DNA of 64,000 nucleotides from JB111 sp049856175 (GTDB lineage Bacteria; Actinomycetota; Actinomycetes; Actinomycetales; Actinomycetaceae), in contig NZ_JBNDNA010000006.1 in the NCBI RefSeq assembly GCF_049856175.1, positions 1 through 64,000 on the forward strand, written 5' to 3'. This document shows, piece by piece, positions 57,931-64,000 of the stretch (position 1 is its first letter; each line of letters begins with the position of its first letter). The notes below the pieces were generated by a model, which saw nothing but the letters and a program-made list of their open reading frames with translations, was not told where the DNA came from and made no database searches. The translations under genes were made by a program, and so were the position numbers.

Positions 57931-58410
57931 CTACTCCGAGATGTCGGCGAGGCGTGCCCTCAGGGCCGCGACGACGTCGTCGGCCTGCGCGGTGATGCCG
58001 ATACCGTGCGCTCCCCCGCCGATCGAGATCCGTCTGCCGGAGACGGCCTCGTCCGCGATCACCGGCCACGCGGTGGTCGACCCGAAGGGCGTGATCGTGC
58101 CGCGCTCGTATCCGGTGACCTCGAGCGCGCGCGCGGCGTCGGGCATCGACAACCGTGAGACACCGAGGAGCGCCCGGAGCTTGGGCCAAGAGATCTGGCG
58201 GTCGCCGGGGACCAGGGCGATAACGTAGTGCTCGTCGTCGATGCGCACGACCATCGACTTCACGAGGTCGCGGGGCTCGACGCCGCGCGCGGCTGCCGCC
58301 TCCTCGAGGGACGAGACGCGGCCGTGGCTCGTGATCTCGTGCTCGATGCCGGACGCACGGACCGCCTCGGTCGCCGGGGTCGACACCGACGTCTCGCTCT
58401 TCTCGTTCAT
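57931..58410 (-). CDS. YbaK/EbsC-type aminoacyl-tRNA deacylase
   Basis: A 159-residue trans-editing domain protein that hydrolyses mischarged tRNA (Cys-tRNA-Pro or similar). The conserved Lys lies in RDLVKSMVVRIDDEHYVIALVPGD. SRLSMPDAARALEVTGYERGTITPFG and the C-terminal SIGGGAHGIGI match the family glycines. Length is normal. It converges on ndh and is divergent from a small membrane protein gene. The amino-acid specificity is not clear. Confidence 0.88.
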   Translation of the reverse strand: MNEKSETSVSTPATEAVRASGIEHEITSHGRVSSLEEAAAARGVEPRDLVKSMVVRIDDEHYVIALVPGDRQISWPKLRALLGVSRLSMPDAARALEVTGYERGTITPFGSTTAWPVIADEAVSGRRISIGGGAHGIGITAQADDVVAALRARLADISE

Positions 58411-58494
58411 GGCCCGAGCCTACGGCGCCCGCCGGCTCGGTCGGTCGCCGAGGGCCACCGCCCGCGGCCGGGGCCGGGCCCGTAACCTGGATGG

Positions 58495-59139
58495 ATGTTC
58501 AGCGCGGATCGACTCAGGAACGTGGCGAACGCCGCCGTCACCGGTGTGATCGTGTGCGCCTGGTATGCCTTGCCCGATCACCTGCCCCGAAGGGGGGAAC
58601 GCGTCCCCGCCAAGATCGGTCTGCTGCTCGGCGGCCTCGCCCTGTCCGCCGTTCTCAACCGTTCGAGCGACGGACCGGAGGTGCACGACGAGGTGGCCGA
58701 GCGCGGTTCAGGGCGCCACGAGGACGTGACCGAGCGCGATGAAGACGCCGGTGGCGTGCGCGAGGGTGCGGCTGCCGTCACATTCGCGGTCGGCAACGGG
58801 ACGACCGTCCCGGATACGCGCGAGGACACTGCGACGTCCGGCCCAGCGGCGGACGACGCCCCGACGAGCGGCCTCGCAGGCGCGCTCGGTCGCCTGTCCC
58901 CAGCCGCCGTCGTGGGCGTCGTCGGCGGCGTCCTCGCCCTGACGACGGTCGCCACGGTGATGCAGGAGCGCCTGCTGCACCGACTCGGCGAGCGCCTCGG
59001 GCGACGGGGAGTCTCGTCCCCGCACACGAAGGTGGGTCTCGCGCTCGGCGCCGTCGCCGCTCTCAGCACGGCGGTACGGCCCGCAGGCGAGGGTCCGATC
59101 CCCTCAACCCCGGACACCTCGGAACCCCGCGGCGCGTGA
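58495..59139 (+). CDS. Small membrane protein of unknown function
   Basis: A 214-residue protein I do not recognise. Hydrophobic segments lie near 14-27, 40-55, 135-155 and 180-195. The intervening region (about 58-125) is acidic and charged, probably cytoplasmic and disordered (DEVAERGSGRHEDVTERDEDAGG). The C-terminus is Pro/Thr-rich. It is followed after 31 nt by a CBS-domain gene and may share its transcript. No enzymatic motif is visible. Confidence 0.6.
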   Translation: MFSADRLRNVANAAVTGVIVCAWYALPDHLPRRGERVPAKIGLLLGGLALSAVLNRSSDGPEVHDEVAERGSGRHEDVTERDEDAGGVREGAAAVTFAVGNGTTVPDTREDTATSGPAADDAPTSGLAGALGRLSPAAVVGVVGGVLALTTVATVMQERLLHRLGERLGRRGVSSPHTKVGLALGAVAALSTAVRPAGEGPIPSTPDTSEPRGA

Positions 59140-59170
59140 CCCACGCCATAGGAGCGACTAGCATCGCTCC

Positions 59171-59593
59171 ATGCGCATCGACGAGGTGGTCCGCCGCAAG
59201 GGGCACGAGGTCGTCACCATCCGTTCCGACGCCACCATCGGGGAGCTCCTCGACCTGCTCGAGCAGCACCGGATCGGCGCCGTCGTCGTCTCGGACTCCG
59301 ACGGTCGGGTCGACGGGATCGTCGCCGAGCGCGACCTTCTGCCGCTCCTGCGCGAGAACGGCGCGACGAGCCGGCACGTCCGGGACGTCATGGTCCACGA
59401 CGTCGTCACCTGCGCGCCCAAGGACGAGCTCGAGACCCTCGCCCGCACCATGACCGAGCAGCGGGTGCGGCACCTGCCCGTCGTCGACGAGGAGCGGATG
59501 GTCGCGATCGTGTCGATCGGCGACGTCGTGAAGAATCGGCTCGACGAGCTGCAGGCCGAGCGTGACCACCTCGAGGGGTACGTCCACGGCTGA
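59171..59593 (+). CDS. CBS-domain-pair protein
   Basis: A 140-residue protein of two CBS motifs (about 1-65 and 72-130), forming one Bateman module that binds adenosine nucleotides. The repeated segments IGAVVVSDSDGRVDGIVAERDLL and VRHLPVVDEERMVAIVSIGDVVK show the CBS pattern. A short C-terminal helix follows. It could sense AMP, ATP or NAD, but no partner enzyme is fused. A small hairpin (59618-59640) lies downstream. Confidence 0.88.
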   Translation: MRIDEVVRRKGHEVVTIRSDATIGELLDLLEQHRIGAVVVSDSDGRVDGIVAERDLLPLLRENGATSRHVRDVMVHDVVTCAPKDELETLARTMTEQRVRHLPVVDEERMVAIVSIGDVVKNRLDELQAERDHLEGYVHG

Positions 59594-59617
59594 CGTGCGC
59601 GTGCTGCGCTGACGGAC

Positions 59618-59640
59618 GCGTGCGGCGCTCTGCGCCACGC
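59618..59640 (+). terminator. Small hairpin after CBS gene
   Basis: GCGT-(GC)-GGCGC / GCGCC-ACGC with a TCT loop and a 2-nt bulge, 25 nt past the CBS-gene stop. Confidence 0.4.
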
Positions 59641-59827
59641 CCACGGGCTGACAGGAACATCGGCCGCGGGGTGCAGCGCCCGTGACGATCCCCGCATCGA
59701 CCGCCCCGCTGCGACGCCGGCCAGCGGGCCACCCGGAGACCACCCGGAGTATCCGCAGGCCCTCCGCCCTGCTGGGGCTGATCTCCCTCCCTCCGCCTCC
59801 GAAACTGAGTCCCCACAGGGCTTGCAT

Positions 59828-59843
59828 TCGAACACCAGTTCGA
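59828..59843. promoter_or_regulatory. LexA SOS box
   Basis: TCGAAC-ACCA-GTTCGA is an exact match to the mycobacterial/Gram-positive SOS box TCGAAC-N4-GTTCGA. It lies 40 nt upstream of the DUF222/HNH gene start, indicating induction by DNA damage. Confidence 0.8.
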
Positions 59844-59882
59844 CTAGGGTGGGGTGTACAGAGCTTCGAGGGGGTGAGAGCA

Positions 59883-61958
59883 ATGATGCCGACGACCACT
59901 GACATCGGGGAGATCGACGTCCACAGGCTCTCGTCCGAGCTCGAGGACTGGTGGGACGAACAGGCCCTGCGAGACTGGGCGGCCGAGGACCCGCTGGCCG
60001 ACCAGGACCTGGCAGCGCTCCCTCTTCGTGAGGCCGACCTGCAGAGCTGGATGGCCGACTTCCTCGGCCCCGACGCCGAGCACGAGCTGATCGGCACCAC
60101 CGGTGTCGACGCGGACGTCGAGCCGTACATGTCCGGGTCCACGGCCACCGACCCTGTCCACCGCAGCGGCGAGGTGCAGGACCATGGCGAGGACGCCGGC
60201 ACGCACAGCACCGCCGTAGCGACCCTCGATGCCGGCCCTGCTACCGATGCGTTGTCGTTCGACCGCCCGGGGGCTGCCGCCTGCGATCCGGTCGAGCTCC
60301 TGACGCAGGTCGCCGCGGCGTGTGACGCGGTCACCGCGACGGACTGGCACTCCTTCCCCGGGGAGCGGGTCCACCAGGCCCACCAGCTCCTCGAACAGGT
60401 CGAGCGCAAGCTCAGCGCTGCCCGCGCCGGCGTGCTCACGGCCGCCGAGGGCAACGGGCTGTGGGCGTTGGAGGGGTGGCGGACCTTCAAGGCCTACGTC
60501 CGACACCACGCAGGCACGAGCAATGCGGCCGCGGGCCGCCAGATCGCCCAGGCCCGCACCCTGCGCGACCACCTCCCCCGCACCGCCACAGCCCTGGCCG
60601 AGGCGCGGATCGGCGTCGAGCACGTCAACGTCCTGGTCCGCGAGGCCGTCACCACCACCGAGCTGCGGGCCAGGCTCGACGACGACGGCCTCGGCGAGGC
60701 GTTCCTCGTCGCGCAGGCAGAGATCATGCACGCCAACGACTTCGCCCGCGTGGTCAAGAAATGGGCCACCATGGCCGACCCCGAGGCCGCGGACCGCGCC
60801 TGGCGCGAGGCCGACTCCAAGGAAGAGCTCAGCATCTCCCCCACGCTGGGCGGCTACCACGTCAACGGCTGGCTCGACGAGCTCTCCGGACAGGTCATTC
60901 ACACCGCCCTGACCGCCCACATGGGCACCAAGAACGCCAACGACACCCGCACCCCCGCCCAACGCCGCGCCGCCGCCCTGGTCTCCCTCGCCCACCAGTC
61001 CCTGGACACCGGACTCCAAAGCGCGCACGCCCGCGTCCGACCACACGTCACCGTCACCGTCGACATCAACACCCTCCGCGGCCTCGCCGCAGCCACCGGA
61101 TCCGTCATCCCACCCAGCACCCCGGCTGAGAGCAGCGAGCGTGCGAGACACGCCGTTGACGTCACGCCCGCAGCCACCGCAACCGACGGCAACACCGGCG
61201 CGGGCTACCCGCCGGGGGCGAGCTTCGGACTCACCACCACCGGCACGGGCGCGGGCGACGCCTCATGGCCGGTCACGGCCGACGCCACACTGTCCGCGCC
61301 GGGCGGGCCCCGCGACCCCGGCACCGACCTCACCATCTTCGACCTGTCCGACGAAGCCCGTCAGTGGCTGGCAGCCTGGACCCCGGGCGAGGACCACGTC
61401 ATCTCCACCGCCATCGACCACCAGGCCATGACCGGGCTCGAGCCCGCCACCCTGGCCGACGGCACCCCCGTCCCGCCCACGCTGCTGGCCCGCCTGGCCT
61501 GCGACAGCGCCCTGTCCCGCGTGATCTTCGGCCCCGAGTCCACCGTCCTGGACGTCGGGAGAGAAAAACGCATCTTCCCCGCCAACATGACCAAGGCGAT
61601 CATCGCCCGCGACGGCCACTGTCAGTACCCCGACTGCAGCGAACCACCAGGCTTCGGCGAGATCCACCACTCCCTGCAGTGGTACCGGGACAACGGCCCC
61701 ACCAGCGTCGAACACGGCATCCTGCTGTGCTGGCACCACCACGACCTCGTCCACGCCCGCAACATCACCATCACCCGCCGCACCGGCCACTGGCACTTCC
61801 ACGCCCGCAATGGCCACCCCATCGAACCCACCACACCCATGGCACTCGTCACCGATCCCGGCCCGACCAAGAACGACACGACAGGAACGCGGGCGGGGGC
61901 GGGCACGGACACGGGCACGGGCACGGGCATCGACGCCACCAGCACCCGGATCACATAA
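59883..61958 (+). CDS. DUF222 and HNH endonuclease protein (13E12-type)
   Basis: A 691-residue protein of the actinobacterial DUF222-HNH group, related to the mycobacterial 13E12 repeat proteins. An acidic N-terminal region precedes the DUF222 helical domain (about 150-380). A variable Thr/Ala/Gly linker follows, then a C-terminal HNH domain (about 575-625) with Cys pairs and the catalytic His in GEIHHSLQWY and CWHHHDLVH. The tail is Thr-Gly repeats. The ATG at 59883 has GAGGGGGTGAG upstream, preferred over an ATG at 59682 that would read through the SOS box. The SOS box at 59828-59843 implies LexA control. The DNA target is unknown; family members occur as several genomic copies. Confidence 0.88.
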   Translation: MMPTTTDIGEIDVHRLSSELEDWWDEQALRDWAAEDPLADQDLAALPLREADLQSWMADFLGPDAEHELIGTTGVDADVEPYMSGSTATDPVHRSGEVQDHGEDAGTHSTAVATLDAGPATDALSFDRPGAAACDPVELLTQVAAACDAVTATDWHSFPGERVHQAHQLLEQVERKLSAARAGVLTAAEGNGLWALEGWRTFKAYVRHHAGTSNAAAGRQIAQARTLRDHLPRTATALAEARIGVEHVNVLVREAVTTTELRARLDDDGLGEAFLVAQAEIMHANDFARVVKKWATMADPEAADRAWREADSKEELSISPTLGGYHVNGWLDELSGQVIHTALTAHMGTKNANDTRTPAQRRAAALVSLAHQSLDTGLQSAHARVRPHVTVTVDINTLRGLAAATGSVIPPSTPAESSERARHAVDVTPAATATDGNTGAGYPPGASFGLTTTGTGAGDASWPVTADATLSAPGGPRDPGTDLTIFDLSDEARQWLAAWTPGEDHVISTAIDHQAMTGLEPATLADGTPVPPTLLARLACDSALSRVIFGPESTVLDVGREKRIFPANMTKAIIARDGHCQYPDCSEPPGFGEIHHSLQWYRDNGPTSVEHGILLCWHHHDLVHARNITITRRTGHWHFHARNGHPIEPTTPMALVTDPGPTKNDTTGTRAGAGTDTGTGTGIDATSTRIT

Positions 61959-62022
61959 GACCGACCCCGCACGAGCAGCAAAGCAGTCGCGCCGACCGAA
62001 CCGCCTGCTTGATGATCTGAGC

Positions 62023-63735
62023 ATGGCCCATCTCGACGTCGCCGGCATCACCTACGCCCTGCCCGACGGGCGTCCCCTGCTCAACGAGGTGAGCTTCGCC
62101 GTCGGGGACGGTGCGCGAGTGGCGCTCGTCGGGCCGAACGGGACCGGGAAGACCACGCTCGTCCGCCTCGTCACGGGCGACCTCGACATGCAGGACGGCG
62201 CGATCACCCGCCAGGGCGCCATCTCGCACATGAGCCAGCTCGTCGGCCGCGCCGGCGACGGGTCCACCGTGCGGGACCTGCTCCTCGGCGTCGCGCCCGA
62301 ACGGATCCGGGCGACCGCCCAGGCGCTCGACGACGCCGAGCTCGCCGTCATGGAGATCGACGACGAGCCCGCCCAGATGGCCTACGCCCAGGCCCTGTCC
62401 GACTGGGGGGACGCCGGCGGGTACGAGTTCGAGACGACCGTGTGGGACACCGTCTGCACACAGGCGCTCGGCCTCCCCTACGAGCGGGCGCGCTGGCGCG
62501 ACGCCGCCTCGCTGTCCGGCGGCGAGCAGAAGCGCCTCGTCCTCGAGGCGATGCTCTCCGGCCCCGCCGACATCCTCGTCCTCGACGAGCCGGACAACTT
62601 CCTCGACGTACCCGCCAAGATGTGGCTCGAGGACCGGCTGCGCACCTCGTCGAAGTCCGTCCTCCTCGTCAGCCACGACCGCGAGCTCCTCGCGGCCACG
62701 ACGACCGCCGTCGTCACGCTCGAGCCCGGCGCCGCCGGCGCGCTCGCCTGGACGCACCCGGCCTCGTTCGCGACCTGGCACGAGGCCCGCGAGGCCCGCA
62801 ACGCCGACCTTGCCGAGCAGCTCAAGCGCTGGGAGGAGGAGCGCACGAAGCTCCGCCGCCTCATGCAGATGTACAAGCAGAAGGCCGCATACAACTCGGA
62901 CATGTCCTCCCGGTACTCCGCCGCCGTCACGCGCCTCGAACGGTTCGAGGTCGCGGGTCCGCCGGAGAGGGTGTCGATCGAGCAGGACGTACGGATGCGG
63001 CTCGTCGGCGGGCGCACCGCCAAGCGGGCGATCGTCACCGAGTCCCTGGCGCTGCTCGACCCCGGGGACGCCTCGGGCACGCGACCGCTCATGGACGCCT
63101 TCGACGCCGAGATCTGGTTCGGCGAGCGCGTGGCCGTCCTCGGTTCGAACGGGTCGGGCAAGTTTCACCTCCTGCGCCTCCTCGCCGGGGGCGGCACGAC
63201 GCCGGAGAAGGAGCACCTCCCGGTGGGCGACACGGTCGTACCACCCGTCGCGCACACCGGTACGGCGCGCCTCGGATCACGCGTGCGGCCGGGCTGGTTC
63301 GCCCAGACCCACGACCAGCCGGCGCTGCACGGCCGGACGCTGGTGGAGATCCTCCACCGCGGGGACCAGCACCGCGCCGGGCGACCCCGCGATCTCGCGG
63401 CGCGGGCGCTCGACCGCTACGGGCTCGCGCGGTCCGCCGAGCAGACCTTCGACTCACTCTCCGGCGGCCAGCAGGCACGCTTCCAGATCCTCCTGCTCGA
63501 GCTGTCCGGCGCGACCCTGCTGCTGCTCGACGAGCCGACCGACAACCTCGACCTCCACTCGGCCGAGGCCCTGCAGGAGGCTCTGGCCTCGTTCGAGGGC
63601 ACCGTGGTGGCGGTGACGCACGACCGGTGGTTCGCCCGGAGCTTCGACCGGTTCCTCGTGCTCGGGGCCGACGGCACCGTGCGCGAGACCACGGAGCCCG
63701 TGTGGGACGAGGGACGGGTCGCTCGCCAGCGATGA
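62023..63735 (+). CDS. ABC-F family ATPase with altered second Walker A
   Basis: A 570-residue soluble protein of two ABC domains without membrane segments, of the ABC-F group that acts on ribosomes (translation factors or antibiotic target protection). NBD1: Walker A GPNGTGKT (37-44), signature LSGGEQKRL, Walker B ILVLDEPDNFLD. The interdomain linker (about 260-330) is charged (WEEERTKLRRLMQMYKQKAAYNSD). NBD2: GSNGSGKF (374-381), signature SLSGGQQARFQ, Walker B LLLLDEPTDNLD. In NBD2 the Ser/Thr after the Walker Lys is Phe381, encoded by TTT, a rare codon here; a coding change or a sequencing error are both possible. The ATG at 62023 is preferred. It overlaps the methyltransferase gene as ATGA. 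Confidence 0.9.
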   Translation: MAHLDVAGITYALPDGRPLLNEVSFAVGDGARVALVGPNGTGKTTLVRLVTGDLDMQDGAITRQGAISHMSQLVGRAGDGSTVRDLLLGVAPERIRATAQALDDAELAVMEIDDEPAQMAYAQALSDWGDAGGYEFETTVWDTVCTQALGLPYERARWRDAASLSGGEQKRLVLEAMLSGPADILVLDEPDNFLDVPAKMWLEDRLRTSSKSVLLVSHDRELLAATTTAVVTLEPGAAGALAWTHPASFATWHEAREARNADLAEQLKRWEEERTKLRRLMQMYKQKAAYNSDMSSRYSAAVTRLERFEVAGPPERVSIEQDVRMRLVGGRTAKRAIVTESLALLDPGDASGTRPLMDAFDAEIWFGERVAVLGSNGSGKFHLLRLLAGGGTTPEKEHLPVGDTVVPPVAHTGTARLGSRVRPGWFAQTHDQPALHGRTLVEILHRGDQHRAGRPRDLAARALDRYGLARSAEQTFDSLSGGQQARFQILLLELSGATLLLLDEPTDNLDLHSAEALQEALASFEGTVVAVTHDRWFARSFDRFLVLGADGTVRETTEPVWDEGRVARQR

Positions 63736-64000
63736 GCGACGACGACGCGGCCCGGGGTGACGCCGCGGCATCGCGTCGGTTCGACGTGCGAGCATCCGCG
63801 AATCCCCTCGTCCGGCGGGTCTCGCGCGCACTCGCAGCGGTCAACGCCCGACATCCGTGGAGCCACAACGACCACTTCCACCCCTGGATCGTGCGCCGCC
63901 TTCCACGCAACAGATCACGCGCACTGGACGTGGGCTGCGGACAGGGTCGGCTCCTCCGGACACTCGCCGCCCGCGTCGGGGACGTCACGGGGACCGACGT
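63732..64000 (+). CDS. Class I SAM-dependent methyltransferase (5' part only)
   Basis: The first 89 codons of a gene cut by the window edge. The SAM-binding motif I ALDVGCGQGRLLRTLAARVG lies near residues 70-90, preceded by NARHPWSHNDHFHPWIVRRLP. The ATG overlaps the ABC-F stop by 4 nt, so both are translated together. The methylated substrate cannot be told. Confidence 0.75.
   Translation, partial: MSDDDAARGDAAASRRFDVRASANPLVRRVSRALAAVNARHPWSHNDHFHPWIVRRLPRNRSRALDVGCGQGRLLRTLAARVGDVTGTD

Noticed and set aside
1..64000. tRNA, rRNA, CRISPR arrays, insertion sequences, integrases, riboswitches
   Set aside because: Looked for by eye; no cloverleaf, regular repeat-spacer array, transposase motifs, or recognisable riboswitch core were seen. 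A covariance-model search could still find small RNAs.

Overview
The window is about 70% GC and gene-dense. Its high GC content, GTG starts, 4-nt stop/start overlaps, WXG-type and SAV_915-like proteins, DUF222/HNH gene with a mycobacterial-type SOS box, and argC-J-B-D-R-G operon point to an actinobacterium, most likely of the Micrococcales (Georgenia/Beutenbergia/Cellulomonas-like). The genus is inference. About 57 protein genes are supported. I saw no rRNA, tRNA, CRISPR array or insertion sequence.

1-22 kb is accessory catabolism. A leftward set of MFS transporter, creatinase-fold M24 hydrolase, beta-hydroxyacid dehydrogenase and RidA-like protein is followed by a 2-oxoacid dehydrogenase pair (fused E1 and lipoyl E2). 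A VOC protein and a GntR/FCD regulator diverge from the E1-E2 pair. Next come an amidohydrolase and a Dpp/Opp-type peptide transporter with a permease-ATPase fusion, a LacI-family regulator and an aldehyde dehydrogenase. Six sites resembling GCAANCGNTTGC lie before the LacI gene, the aldehyde dehydrogenase, the transporter, the RidA gene and the dehydrogenase/M24 operon. They suggest one local regulon for an amide- or peptide-like substrate that I cannot name. An NlpC/P60 wall enzyme with a very long Pro-Glu/Pro-Ala linker closes this part.

22-35 kb is core metabolism: a ferric-reductase-like membrane cytochrome, argF, nagA, two small paralogous lipoproteins, a zinc-finger TetR regulator divergent from a GNAT acetyltransferase, and the argC-argJ-argB-argD-argR-argG operon. 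Every junction in that operon is a 4-nt overlap. argH is absent, and argF lies apart on the other strand.

35-46 kb holds a PD-(D/E)XK (DUF559-like) protein, a quinone oxidoreductase, a LysR regulator, and a leftward eight-gene operon. That operon encodes a TauABC/SsuABC-like transporter, a small membrane protein, a KDPG-type aldolase, an RraA-like aldolase and a sugar-acid kinase, so uptake is tied to a lower Entner-Doudoroff-type route.

46-64 kb has a three-gene cassette resembling type VII secretion cargo (SAV_915-like protein, small acidic protein, 332-aa WXG-type protein with no recognised effector domain), then pheS-pheT. A LysR regulator diverges from an orphan substrate-binding lipoprotein and a ThDP enzyme. 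After these come type II NADH dehydrogenase, a YbaK deacylase, a CBS protein, an SOS-box-preceded DUF222/HNH protein, an ABC-F ATPase with an altered second Walker A, and a truncated SAM methyltransferase at the right edge.
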